Numbered from the stretch's first letter, positions 13,901 through 25,560 are shown. The stretch: 64,000 nucleotides of DNA from Sanderia malayensis (GCA_013076295.1 RQOL01000466.1:1736001-1800000), one strand, 5' to 3'. Made by a program: numbers and translations. The notes: generated by a model not told the origin, from the sequence alone.

Positions 13901-14741
13901 TGTGATTGCTTCTTGGGACAAATTTAAAAATGTCTCCTTAAGCCAATGAATTTACCAACTCACTTTCATATATTTGGACAGATCTTTGAGACGCATTTGA
14001 GTTATCAGGTCATTGGCAGGCTAAAAATGACAACATTTACTAAAATTTGGTTTAAAGAACAGAGTTGACGATATAAATAAGGCATGAAATAACAAATCAA
14101 CAACAGACAAACATCAGAAAATAAGAAAATATTTTAATATGTTTTATGCCTGCTGAGACTTTTCTTCAAGTTTTTTGATAAGTTCTTTTGCAAGTGCTTC
14201 CATTTGAATTTTATGCTCAATAATATTTTCATCAAAGACGTGCCTGTAAGGAAAAATAGATATAAATTATCCTTCGAAATATAACGAGCAAATGTAAGTT
14301 ATTCATCTTCCAAATCTGAAATTTATGAAGAAGCATGTATATGTAATCAATAGTTGCATAATATGGATTATTAAAATTGCCTAACCGTTTATAAATGATT
14401 TCCCGGTATATAAAAACACAATTAATATACCCTCATTTCAATAATATATTCAAATTTAGTGGCGAATAATCTTTGCATCATTACTTATGAATTTAGAATT
14501 AATTACAGACTTTTGAGGAGAATTACTTGAGAGTTGAGAGGGCGTGTAAGTTCTTAGGCCAATCGTCATATTTTTAAGATGGCAATCGTAACTCTATGTT
14601 CAATTACCATGATTGACTTTCTATCCATTCTGCGAATAATCCTCTAACTTCCAAAGGAAAACTAAATTTTCCATAAATTTCGTGCAGCTTGGTTCGTGCA
14701 TCTTCATCTAACAAATTCTGTAACTTAAGCCATACCGCCAT
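4912..14741 (-). CDS. STAT: STAT transcription factor, STAT5/6-like, complete
   Basis: Latent cytoplasmic transcription factor activated by tyrosine phosphorylation. 28 exons: 14741-14608, 14243-14150, 14020-13964, 13545-13456, 12263-12162, 11665-11584, 11033-10981, 10810-10730, 10214-10066, 9796-9745, 9478-9369, 9229-9161, 8838-8773, 8648-8607, 8434-8395, 8261-8208, 8120-8079, 7939-7865, 7673-7581, 7492-7354, 7227-7172, 7005-6911, 6627-6506, 6271-6202, 6082-6000, 5733-5673, 5544-5511, 5136-4912. All phases agree and the sum is 2,370 nt, giving 789 aa, close to STAT5. Visible parts: N-domain ([18 protein letters not shown]), coiled coil, DNA-binding domain ([43 protein letters not shown]), linker (TFWEWF), SH2 with pTyr-binding Arg617 in GTFLIRFSD, and a phospho-acceptor Tyr694 in DPEGYVLSS. 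The 95-residue tail is acidic and ends in [13 protein letters not shown], a likely transactivation segment. Intron 2 uses a GC donor. The start ATG fits the family N terminus. Confidence 0.97.
6320..6425. repeat. Dispersed TTCGAG-type repeat relic in STAT intron
   Basis: Intronic stretch containing CTCGATAACTCGAACATTCG, then a further TTAAC and CGGTCCCC motif. Related TTCGAGTTA-like strings occur near 19578-19640 and 33345-33385, so this looks like a low-copy degenerate dispersed repeat. Boundaries are approximate. Confidence 0.35.
8882..9103. repeat. Degenerate AGTATAG/TATGG simple repeat
   Basis: About 220 bp in a STAT intron made almost wholly of variants of AGTATAG, AGTATGG and AGCATAG. 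It is a decayed short-period tandem array and carries no coding signal. Confidence 0.8.
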
Positions 14742-16454
14742 TTTCAAGGGAAGCTCCTTTGACTGAAATTCTCGGGAGGGATTTCTCAACACACAAAACC
14801 ATGAAATCAATTGCGCATGCGTAAGTGCACTTCACAGAATTTACCAACGTCATGAGTGGATTCTTAGACTGAGGGAATCTCCTTGAAGAAAATTCAGGGA
14901 ATGCATTTTTCTCTCACATCTTTGGTACTTGTATGGACATTCTTCGACACTAATTATAGTCAACGTAGAAGTGATATCATAGTCTATCGTGATATACAGT
15001 AGCCTATAAAGCACAAGCATATTGTCTTATCTGCGTATTGCAATGCATACAATATAGGAGTCGAATCATACGAACTAGGATATTCTAATCATGTAGAGAT
15101 AAAATTCAGCTCTTTAGCCCGAATGTTTTAAAAGTTACATTTGTCTCAACTCCCTCTTTCTAACAAGTCAATTCTTGTCTCTCACAAACAAACACAATTT
15201 TCATTAATCAGTAAATCAACTCTCAGCAAATGCTTAACTATTTATATCTCAATGGTACAAGGGTCAGCAAAAGGAGGCAGGCACCTCTTTATATACCATT
15301 TACTTGGAAGTTACCCAACTACGTAAGCGAATAGATTAAAATATTTAATAACAAGAACATAAATAAAAACAGTTTGCTTTTATCCCAATCTGTTAAGCCT
15401 AGTATCCATATAGTCGTTGAGGGTCGTTGGCAGTCTTTATGAGTCGCTGAAAATTAGGATCAGCGATGTGTATCCATATAGTCGTTGAGGGTCTTTGAGG
15501 GTCGTTGGCAGTCTTTCGCAGTCGTCGAGAGAATGTGATAAGAAAGCGCGCACAATAACAAAGTGGCGCCAAATTTATACGTTTGAAACATGGCAGAGGC
15601 ACACACGGAATTTTTGTTGTTGTTTTTCGCAAATATCATGTGTGTAAGAAGACCGAATACTTCTGCCATAAATTTAGACAAAATTAAGGCTCCAAAATTG
15701 CTATTTTTAGAGAGTCAAATATCTCGAAATATCCCCACGTGGCATTTGGCATTTGTACTTCGGCAAGGAAACATATCATATTACCATAAATCAAAGGATT
15801 CTCAGTCGTTTTATAGGTGTTGACGGTCGTTGAGGGTCGCTGAGATTGGGGGAGGGCGCACCACACTGAAAAACTCGATAAAGTTGATGTACGTTGACAT
15901 CTCACAGAAGGGCCGCACTAATAAGTTAATTGATGCAGATGCGCCCGGTGAAAAATGAATTCTCGACAAAGGGGGCGTAATGGAAAATCTTCAAAGGTTC
16001 CGTCGCGCAGCCCCAGAGCTGCACTTTCACTGGAAAATCTCTGATAACCAGCATGATCAGGCAGATCTGGCTCTGACATTTATTAACACCTTGAAAATAC
16101 AATGCTGCACATCAATAGCATGCACGCGACTAAAATTCTTGAGAACGAGCGTTGCAAACGAGTTGTTTTTACTCAACTCAAAGTTATAATAAATGGTTCG
16201 TTTCTCCCACAGTGCAATTTATATTCTGTAGTTTTAGCCTTTTTACTTTTAGCAACTTTTTGTTGTACAGTTGAAACTGTTATCATACTTTGCTGGACTG
16301 GTTGCTGCTTTTTTTGTCACAGCCCAGGCAGTATATATTTGAACGTATTTGTAGAGTTCCAAAATTCAGTGGATTTCAACTGAATCTGCGTCGAATTTGT
16401 ATCTGCGTCTAGACGAATATTCAACCAAGTTTTTTTGCTCATGCTTGTGGAGCA
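14742..16454. other. Divergent intergenic region STAT/translin
   Basis: 1.7 kb between two divergent start codons, so it must hold both promoters. I see no convincing TATA box or initiator. It also contains direct repeats at 15.4-15.85 kb, which produce several spurious overlapping ORFs on both strands between 15.4 and 15.9 kb. Confidence 0.5.
15402..15526. repeat. Direct repeat of about 38-48 bp, two copies
   Basis: Copy 1 starts at 15402 and copy 2 at 15470; both begin GTATCCATATAGTCGTTGAG and run through GGTCGTTGGCAGTCTTT. Copy 2 carries an extra internal 10-bp duplication (TTTGAGGGTC). A third partial copy (GGTCGTTGAGGGTCGCTGAG) lies at 15825-15844. These could be subterminal repeats of a small transposon relic, but I found no terminal inverted repeats. 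Confidence 0.7.
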
Positions 16455-18776
16455 ATGGCTGATGAAGGTAAAGGCATCAGTTTAGAGGCCTCTGACAGCC
16501 TGGAAAAGATAACAGGAATATTCGCATCTTTCCAGCAGCACTTGAATTCTAACCAGGAAAAGCGAGAAGTATGTCGAAGATGTGTTTTTCATTTTTTGTG
16601 TATTGTAACGAGTTACCTACAGTTTTTTGCCAATAGGCCTAAGCTCATGGCTCTGTTTTAACTTAGCTAGATAGGCCTGGGCGTGCAGCGTGCTAGGTTA
16701 TTGAAATTGTTTCATTTGCAAGCGATGTGTTTTCTTTCAGGAAATCAGAGATGCAGTTAAAGAATTAGAACAGAGTGCAAGGGAATTGCTGGCCGTTGGG
16801 CAAAAGGCGCACCATTCTGCAACAAAGGAAGGTAAGGCGTGGTTTGCCAAAGCAGAGCAGAGCATGGGCTCAGCATGGCATTTGCAGTTTTGAGAAGGCA
16901 AATGTTGCATTAAGTAATTAATTGAGTTTATTTTAAAGATATGCAGATATACAAAGCTGGTTGTCTGATTTTGTTTCAAAGGTGTGAAGGAAACATGTTT
17001 TCATATGAAAGAAAAGTTTGAAAAATGCAGGTTTCAGATTGAAAATATTGCATCAAAAATTCCTGTTGGACAATACTATAGGTAGGTTTACTTTGATGTG
17101 TTACTTTTTTTTATTATTTCATAAAGGTTTCATGTTTTATAATTTAGTATCATCCCACACCTGACACCATGTTATATCATGTGAGAGAACATCAGAGAGA
17201 GAAATGAGTTACTGAACTTCAACATAGCAAGAACACACATACATGTTTTGAAAGCAAATTAGGCATAATGAAACAATAGAACAACAACAGGGGTATAACA
17301 TAACAAATACTGTTCCTGAATAGCAGCCCAGGTGAAAGAATATGGAAATTTCACTGATGTTTTTATTGCCCACGCACTATTTTTGATGATTTTCATTGCC
17401 TTTTCTGTTGTTCTTTTGCTATATTGGTTATGCAATGCAAGTGCTAGAGTCTGCACCTTGAACAGTGATAAATGATAAATGTTTCTTTTTTTGAAGATAT
17501 AATGATCACTGGCGTAATACAATGCAAAGACTCTCATTTCTTGCTTCATTTAATATTTATTTGGAAAAAGAATTACTTGCCACAAGAGAAGAAATTGCTG
17601 ACCTACTGGGAGGTAAGTAAAAATATAGATTTTCAAAAGAATAGATTGTTAATAAAATGGATTGTCAAAAGGATAGGTTGTTAAAAGAATGCTTTCCCAA
17701 TCTGCACAACCTTCTATCAGATATTAGTGTGACAATGTGGGCAAATTATAGTTACTGATAGATATGACATCTTTAATTGATAATTAAATTTGATTTTCAG
17801 TCAAGATAAAATGGCAAGATGGATTTCATATTGATCTTGATGACTATCTTATTGGGTTGTTGATACTTGCCAATGAACTGGTATGATTCAAATTTATATA
17901 GTCATCTTTCATTTGAACCAAGCTTAAACTGTAGTTGTGTATATCCAAAGCTATCCCAGGGCCCCGGTCTCAAGAAGGGCCCGCGAAGAGTGTTGCTAAT
18001 GCAAAGCAATTTTCAAACAGGCTCTTGTTTGTTTATAGCCCCAGGGCTCGAGCTGGCTCTCAACGGGCCTGTCTGTGCTTACTGAGAAAATGTATATTGA
18101 AAGCAATGTCCCAGATGACCCCTTCTAATAAGGGACCCCAAATATGAGTGAAAAAGTTAATAAATGCTCTTGTGTAAATATCCCTTGTAATAATTGCTCT
18201 CATTCAAGACTTGTGAAGTAATTGATGTACATTCGAATTGGCTTCAACAATTTATATGTAAAGATTAAATCAATAGGCTGATGTGTGAAAATATACCAGG
18301 GAAAGAACAAAGGAACTAAAAATAAACAAGATGAAGTTGCTAAGCTCTCACAAGTTTTGAACAGTTTTCGAAAATTCTCGAAAGTTCTTATCAATTTGAT
18401 GCGATCAAATATCTTCGTGACATCGTTTAGGAGCTGTTAAGCTTTTATGAAACGACCAGAGCGTCCATTATGAGCATTACAACACAATGCAATAATCCGT
18501 TTGATCTATAGCAAGTAAATGGAGTGACACACTATACGTCTCTGTTTTTTGTAGTCTCGATTGGCAGTCAATAGTGTTATTGCCGGCAACTATAGCCGCC
18601 CTATGAAGATTGCGAAATTTCTCTCCGAATTGGATATTGCATTTCGATTGCTGAATCTGAAGAACGATGCTTTACGCAAGAAGTTTGATGGACTGAAGTA
18701 CGATTTGAAGAAAGTTGAAGAAGTTGTTTACGATTTGAGCATCAGAGGATTAAATTCTAACTCTACTGATTCATGA
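16455..18776 (+). CDS. TSN: Translin, complete
   Basis: Single-strand RNA/DNA-binding protein; in other animals it assembles with TRAX into the octameric C3PO nuclease that helps RISC activation and tRNA processing. Six exons: 16455-16568, 16741-16831, 16982-17081, 17497-17612, 17801-17880, 18555-18776. All GT-AG with consistent phase, total 723 nt, 240 aa (human translin is 228). Family signatures: EIRDAVKELEQSAREL near the N terminus, YYRYNDHWRNTMQRLSFLAS, FHIDLDDYLIGLLILANELS, and the highly conserved C terminus LRKKFDGLKYDLKKVEEVVY followed by DLSIRGL. The extra length is at the N terminus (MADEGKGISLEASDSLEK). No other reading is plausible. TRAX is not in this window. Confidence 0.97.
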
Positions 18777-21700
18777 TCATTTTCAATAAGGTAAGATATT
18801 ATATACGTTATAATGATTAGTTTTTCCTCAGTAGTTCTTGCTTTGTTTTTGCTGTTATGCAATGTTAGAACACACGTAACATTAATAGTTGCAAGCTCAG
18901 TTGCTGAAGTGATCTTGTGTTGTGTGAAGGACTCGATTACTCCCTCTTCTGTGCCAGCTCACCAACCAACCCAATATAGGATCTGATTACAACTATGTAA
19001 CTGTACTCAGATCCTGGAACTCTATTTATCCTGAGGGAAGTTCGTTCAGTATTTTGCGATATAACTTTGGCTAAGTATGAGGACGTTGATCTTAGTTTTC
19101 AGGGTTCTTGATAGCAAATCCCTAAGTAATAATAACCAGGGTCGATTCCAAATGTTGATAATTGGGAAATTTATTAAATAGGGATACTTTGCCGCTAACA
19201 TGCTGTCTGCCAGTCATGTTCACACTATTTCTGAACATGATCTTTTTCACAATATTTTTCTATGAACTCATTTTGTCACGGTAAATTTTCATTAGGTTGA
19301 TTATTTTTAGTAGTAACGACGGCGCTAGCCTGCTAGCCTGTGCTTTCATATCACACCGAACCTGTTTACGTTCGCTTCGCGTTACAAAAGGTTCAAAGCA
19401 TTGTAGGGAATGTATGAGATCTTGAATCGACCTCAAAAAGTAACTGTAGTGACATATAGACTCGAGTCTATGCAGCCTGATTTCACATGGCTAAATTCCA
19501 AATTCCAGATTCCAGGATTCCACATTCCATATTTTAAAGATAGCCCACCAAAATAGAGAACGAGGGGAAATGGGACTCTGTTCGAGATGGCGAGTTGTTC
19601 GAGATAACCGAGTTCCAGATAGCGAGATTTGACTGTAACAGTAAATAAAAAAGCAGCCCTGATCCCACGAATATCTTGAGTTTGAGTTCATGTAGCACCT
19701 CTTGTTTAAGAGAAAGTCTTTTTCTTACAACTCCTGTTGATAGTAGAAAAAGTGCGACGTGACACGCCACAATTCACTAACTCGCAGTAAATTACGCCAT
19801 TTGTAGAGCCCTGGACACTGATCTATTCCCAACCCAGCTCCAATTGAGAAAGAAATCAACAGATAGTGGTCCTTCTATTTTGGCGCTATCATTATATTCA
19901 GACACATATGGCGTTAAATGCTTGTACTCTATAGCTCTAATCTATAGCTGTGCGATGCTAATACGCTCAAGACAGAGTCATTAAATTCGACGAGGTAATT
20001 CTAAAAGGTATCGCCGACTTTCTGTAATCTTAAGTCTTCTATTATCTTTTACCCGGCTCATCGATAAAGAGGAAAAATTCCGACGCTTTCTCGATGCAAT
20101 TTGGCACAAATCTGGCATGCAGATAATCTGCCTATTGCTTGATGAAAGGCATTGTTTCTTAGTTATCAAATGAGATTGATTTTCGGCGTTTCAGTATTAA
20201 TATTATTCTTATCAAGCCAATTAAAGCAAGTGGTTTATTTATACTATCCTTTTTATCGTGTGTGAAGCTATTATCAATAGGGTTACTATTTACTCAGATG
20301 CGTTTTCAGGTGACTCTTGATTTATCATTGGCGTATCCTGTTAACTTCTGAAGTCCCTGTCATTGGTTTAGATTTGTAGAGATCAGACTAGATTTTTATT
20401 GCTGATCTAGTCTGGTCTCTTTATTTTTATTGCTGGCTTGGGTTATCTTTATGTGGAATACATATAAATAGGTGGTACACGGAAAGGTCTGGAATTTGGA
20501 CTTTTGTGTCCCCAGTCATGTGCCGGTTGTACCAATTGTATACCACTTAATGAACCTTTTTGTAAATTCCGTAGGACGTAACTTACCAAATGTCAATATT
20601 ATCCATTGTATTTTATTCATTTTCCTTGTCAGTTTTTTTGAAGAGCCATCAAGATATCCAAGAGTGCCATCCTCGTATCTTTAATATTGCAGAACCTGTA
20701 ACGACTGCAAATGTAAACCTTTGTGTAATACTAATAGGGCGGCAAAAAGTGGTTGCAAAAGCAGTTTGTGTTTCACGTCTAGAGATTGGTTAGTTTCAGT
20801 TTTGATCACTGCAGGTTGAAAGTTTATTCGTTAATAGTTACTCCAAAGTTTGACAGCAATATTTTTCACGGACATTCAACACGGGAGGGGAGATTCTCCT
20901 GCCATTTACTGGTTGTCATGTAGTTATCCCCCTGAGGACCACGACGAGATTGACTTAAAAGAACTCAAGATTAGCGTTTATTTACAAGACAAATACTCTA
21001 CAAATTTATCATTGTCTGTGTGTGGACAATAGAGAATTGTACAAATATCTAATGACTGAAGACTTAAGCGAAGTGCGAATAGTCCGAAATGGGATGTTTT
21101 TTGTTATTAGTTTGAGCAGCTTCCAGAAAATATTTGTCATGCAAAGAGGAACAAAGTTGTATTTCAGATCGTGATTGCAAGACAAAGACAAGATACAGTT
21201 GAAGACAATTTTTGAGCCGTTTTCACGTACAAGCTAATTTGTTTCGAATTAGCAATTTCATGTTATTAATTAACGCCCATGACGACGCGATATTTATCCT
21301 AATGGATCTTGCCTTATCAACAGTTGCAATGTCACCTAGAGTTATGGCATGCTTTTGAGACCTTGGCAGTTGACTCGAATGACTTGTCAAATGCAGACAG
21401 ATGTAAGCTGATTAGGAATCAAACAGCATTACGCAGGGGCATCAAACTTCTTACGTTTATCTGCACACACTCTTCGAATATCATTACATTTCTCAGTGAG
21501 TGTTTCCTGTTATTTTTATATGTCGTTTCATGGTGCACGTTTTTGCATTTTATTGTTGCAGCATGTATCATCAATAAGCATATCGAAAATGAACGATTTT
21601 GATAAAGGATTAATATTTTTGCCGTAGATTTATTGGTTCGACATTTTCACGTGCGTTTCTTTGTATCACTCGCGAGGCAGTTACGAAGCTGGAGAACGTC

Positions 21701-22855
21701 AATCGAACATATGTTATGTCAAGATAATCAAATTTGCCTATCATCTCGAGATATAATCGGTAAGTCAAGCTGCTGTATATGTCATATCTTTGAAGCTAAA
21801 TGATGATAAACGTTCATCTGTTTTCCATATGGCATTTCAGTTTCAAAGTGATTTAATGTGAATTGTTGTTCTTGTCTGCAAAGATGAGCCTAAAACAAAT
21901 TGATGGTGTATTGTTCGAGCCGCAGTTTAATTTATTCATGAAATAATATCGATGGACAAATGTTTAAAATAATTCACTGACACTACTGTACATCATTCTG
22001 CAACATGACTGTTGGATGTTGCTGTTACATTTGGGTGCTGTTATCGATTTGTACATATTCAGATCTTTACATTGTTTCGTTATAAAAATCACGCTCAAAT
22101 TTGCCAAAAACTGTGTTGTTAAAAAACAATGGAAAATTTTGAGGGCAAAAATCAAATAGTTGTATAAAAAGTGGTGTGAGGTTTGTTTGGGGAGCTCCAT
22201 ATTTCTATCTGGATGAGACAGCTTTCACTGCAAGCCACAGTGCGCTTTCATTTTGACAAGGTTCTTTGTTTTCAGATATTTGCAAAAACAAGAATGCGCT
22301 TCCAAAATGATATAAAAATGTTTACAGGCACCACTGTTTAATCTCGGTTAAGATATTTTACTGGTGCATGCCTGTTGAGAAAGTTGCTGGAGTTAACATC
22401 GACTTTTATTCTCGTTCGATCGGTTTATGGACAAGGGAAGACACCAGGAACGAGGGATATAATTACATTAAAACTTGGAAACTGAGATCGAACTGCAGTC
22501 TCTGCTGTCTCTTTCTGACAATGCTAATTAAAACTCTGTGGTTCAATCACGTTTGAATCAAGATAATATTTCGCACCTGTTTGATAAGCTGAAGGTCTGA
22601 TTTATTCTCCTTTGTATTTTATGATTAATTTTCCATTGCAGATGTCCATCTGGTTGAATATGGGCGCTCGAGAAATTATCTTGATTTGGATAAATTTGGA
22701 ACATCATCTTGAAACATCTCAGTCGCTTTAGTTTTTTCAAACTTGAATGTCATCTGCAAGACCAAAGCCTCGTTTGCAAGGGAACTTGAAGTTTCCAAAA
22801 CAATGTAACGAGTGAACGAGATTCTATAAGAAGCATTGCAGCAAAGCGTCGCAAG
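18777..22855. other. Intergenic, no gene seen
   Basis: 4 kb holding the translin 3' UTR and the region upstream of the GPCR. Short ORFs are present (for example at 20472-20684 and 21309-21602), but none resembles a known family or continues through splice sites. Around 19578-19640 there is a degenerate TTCGAGAT-rich repeat (GTTCGAGATAACCGAGTTCC). Confidence 0.5.
19578..19645. repeat. TTCGAGAT-rich dispersed repeat relic
   Basis: Contains repeated GTTCGAGAT(A/G) units ending in GATTTGACTGTAACAG. It resembles the intronic stretches near 6320-6425 and 33345-33385. Family and borders are unknown. Confidence 0.35.
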
Positions 22856-24886
22856 ATGTATCTGCAAGCACTCTTGAATATTAGCACAAAGAACAATGAC
22901 ACAAACAGCAGTGCATTCAACCACCGAGCATTGAACGCTAGCATAACTTACATTGAGGTGATTATGATATTGACTGGGCTCGTGATCTTCCTCATCAATC
23001 TTTACGTGATAACATTGTTCATTCGAAAGCGATGCCTTTGTCGAAACTCGAACCTGCTACTGCTCAGCCTGGCATTGTCGGATATGCTGACGGGGATTAT
23101 CACAGTGCCCTTGCTTGTTTCGTCCACGCCTTTACGGGTAATCAGCGTTGAGAGATTCAAGATTGTCTTCATGTTGGCTGATGTAGTGACTGTTCTATCT
23201 GCATCACTGATCATACTCAATCTGTGTGCAATTACATTCGAAAGATACTTTAGAATATGTTACCCAATGATACACGTTATCATTGTCACCGATACTCGCA
23301 TTATTATCGTTATTATCGCCATTTGGATCGTTGCAATCGCCTACTCGTTCATGCCTTTCGCTTGGCTGTATCGTATGTTTGACGAGAACTTATCCAAGGC
23401 CGCTGAAGACAGGGTTCATCACAACGACGCTCTTTATTCAATCGTCGGTGCATTCCTGTTTATAATACCAGTTATCGCGTTGGTTGCTGCTTTTTCGCGA
23501 ATGTTCTACGCCATCTACAGGCTGGGTGAATTCGAGGGGAGGTCAGCGACATTCACGGCGAAAGAAAGTGCACGAAAGAAGCGGGAAAATAAGGCCGTCT
23601 TCATTTTCAGCTTGATGTTCGCAGTCTTTCTTATCTGCTGGGCGCCGTGGATTATCCTGCGGGCTATTTTATCGGCATACCCCAAGTTGTTTATGAGAAT
23701 ACCGCCTGTTTTTTTGAACGTGATCATGGTGACCCGTTTTATGTCATCAATCGTTAATCCGATCCTCTACACAATTCACAAGCACGACTTCAACCGATTT
23801 TTTCACAGCGACGCCAGCAGACTGCGGGTGTGCTTACTGGACCAAAGATACTGTGGTCACCGTGAGGAAAGTCCAAACACATTTAGATCGCCTGCTTCAC
23901 ACACCTGCCAGAGTCCACTGGTAACGAATAGATCTACTAGTAATAGCAAACGCACTTTTTCACAGAGGATCAACTACTTGCAAGTATCCAATGGTCAGAG
24001 CCATGCTCGCGGCAATCATAATCATAATTCGTTGATTGTTAATGGTGAGCACGTTTGTAATTGTTCTCATACAGGAGAAGAGTTTCTTGACGATAGCTGT
24101 GTGGATTCTTCTGCTTGCTGTAAGGATGATGATTTTTTGCTCAGTTCCGTTGAAGCCAAGCAGAGATCTACGACTTTCAACAGCATTGTCTTGTTTGGCG
24201 ATGATTCAGTGGCAAGCTCAGTGAGCAATGAGCGATCGAAAAGCGAAGATATTTGTGGTGAAGAAGCCGAAGGGAGACAGGGTGGTGGAGTTCAACATGA
24301 CTTGGATGATAGTGGTATGACTTTTGACAGGTTAGCTACTGCTAATAGAGTTAGTATTGAAATTGAGATGATTGGTTTGACGAACAGTGAGCAATGTGGA
24401 ATAAATTGTAGCTGTGATTCGCAGACAGCTGACACAAGAGAGAGTATGCACGAGAAACCATGCAATCATCTGGATTTGCCGAAGAATGAAACAGGCTCAC
24501 TGTTAAAGGTGTCATTCATGCAGAAATTATTCAATACGCAAGACCAGTTTGCAAAGAAAGGGAAATTACGCGATGAAGACGAGCACGAAACAGAGGCTGT
24601 GTGCGAGAACGAGTTTACGAAGAATGCAAACTTAAGCAATGGTGGTTCGAGTGCAAGAGTGGGTGAAGATGAAGTAGAAGATTCAGCATTGGATATACCT
24701 CCATCCGGCACTTCATGCAAAGTTGTTTATGATGCAGAGGACGACGGTATCTGCTCAAGACATTTTGGAGACAATACATTAAGTAATTCAGATGGTTTTG
24801 ATGAAAGTTCACCGGAACATCCATTGACGAAAGAAATACCTATTAATTTTAAGCAGGAAGATTGTAAAATAGTAGTGAAGTGTTAA
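22856..24886 (+). CDS. Class A (rhodopsin-like) GPCR with long acidic tail
   Basis: Intronless 676-aa seven-transmembrane receptor. The N terminus (1-35) has four N-glycosylation sequons. Class A landmarks, by residue: N48 in TM1, D76 in SLALSDML, ERY at 129-131, W157 in TM4, P205 in TM5, CWAP at 261-264, NPILY at 301-305, then an amphipathic helix 8 (HKHDFNRFF). The extracellular ends of TM3 (86-112) and ECL2 (171-195) contain no cysteine, so the usual TM3-ECL2 disulfide is absent, as in the MECA group (melanocortin, S1P/LPA, cannabinoid, adenosine) and GPR3/6/12; that resemblance does not assign a ligand. The cytoplasmic tail from about 320 is some 357 aa, Ser/Asp/Glu-rich, with cysteine clusters near 395-425. 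The start is the first ATG and fits the glycosylated N terminus. The subfamily is not recognised. Confidence 0.92.
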   Translation: MYLQALLNISTKNNDTNSSAFNHRALNASITYIEVIMILTGLVIFLINLYVITLFIRKRCLCRNSNLLLLSLALSDMLTGIITVPLLVSSTPLRVISVERFKIVFMLADVVTVLSASLIILNLCAITFERYFRICYPMIHVIIVTDTRIIIVIIAIWIVAIAYSFMPFAWLYRMFDENLSKAAEDRVHHNDALYSIVGAFLFIIPVIALVAAFSRMFYAIYRLGEFEGRSATFTAKESARKKRENKAVFIFSLMFAVFLICWAPWIILRAILSAYPKLFMRIPPVFLNVIMVTRFMSSIVNPILYTIHKHDFNRFFHSDASRLRVCLLDQRYCGHREESPNTFRSPASHTCQSPLVTNRSTSNSKRTFSQRINYLQVSNGQSHARGNHNHNSLIVNGEHVCNCSHTGEEFLDDSCVDSSACCKDDDFLLSSVEAKQRSTTFNSIVLFGDDSVASSVSNERSKSEDICGEEAEGRQGGGVQHDLDDSGMTFDRLATANRVSIEIEMIGLTNSEQCGINCSCDSQTADTRESMHEKPCNHLDLPKNETGSLLKVSFMQKLFNTQDQFAKKGKLRDEDEHETEAVCENEFTKNANLSNGGSSARVGEDEVEDSALDIPPSGTSCKVVYDAEDDGICSRHFGDNTLSNSDGFDESSPEHPLTKEIPINFKQEDCKIVVKC

Positions 24887-25203
24887 TGCTTGAAGGCAAT
24901 ACCAAGTCGATACAATTTAGACTTCATGTGGATACATAGAATAGTTAACACAGTTAGTATTCATAGTTAAGAGGTATGTAATGTGTGTGTGTGCATCATA
25001 AAAGAGTTTAATGAATCATTGCATTGATCACTGAAGAATGGTGAATTTGTATGATACATAACGTTATCACTGTTTGCTTTGCGACTTAATCATTTTAATC
25101 AAGAGTCGTTTTAATCCTTAATCATCTTGATCATTAATCTTCTTAATTATCATTATAGTGAACACTTGTATGACAAAAACCTATTGAGACCAATGTGTTC
25201 CTT
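24887..25203. other. GPCR 3' flank
   Basis: AT-rich, no ORF or repeat of note. Presumably the GPCR 3' UTR. Confidence 0.4.
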
Positions 25204-25374
25204 CTAAATTGTTGACAAATCAACTTCTTTACCCATGGCTTTCTTGCAGAAGTCCTTGATTTCTTCGACCGTCGTTCCAAAGTGTGATAGGATTTGGAAA
25301 TGAACATCCTGTTCCACAGGATGATATATGTCATGTCCCTGTGTCCCGAGGTTGTTTTTACAAAGAGATGACAT
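25204..25374 (-). CDS. Unassigned 56-aa ORF, possible gene fragment
   Basis: Begins MSSLCKNNLGTQGHDIYHP and ends MGKEVDLSTI, with an amphipathic middle (FGTTVEEIKDFCKKAMG). Composition looks protein-like rather than random: balanced charge and a low Ser/Leu/Ile bias compared with shadow ORFs nearby. The frame stays open for about 14 codons upstream of the ATG, back to a TAA, so it could be a terminal exon or a decayed element fragment. I recognise no family. No convincing partner exon was found within 1 kb. Confidence 0.3.
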   Translation of the reverse strand: MSSLCKNNLGTQGHDIYHPVEQDVHFQILSHFGTTVEEIKDFCKKAMGKEVDLSTI

Positions 25375-25560
25375 GTTTGGGACAAAAGTATTTGTTCGTT
25401 GTAAAGATGTAGCTATCGGTTAATGGAGTTTCCCATTAACTTATACCATAAGCGCTTTTGTTTTCTTTGTAGAATGCCATTCTGAATGTTCCCTCGATGC
25501 AAATCAGAATCAAGAGTGATGCAGTGAATTTGAAGGTAGGTCATGCAATCAACTTTTCTT

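Noticed and set aside
15399..15905. Several overlapping 73-77-codon ORFs on both strands
   Set aside because: Created by the GTCGTTGAGG direct repeats; no similarity to proteins and no splice continuity.
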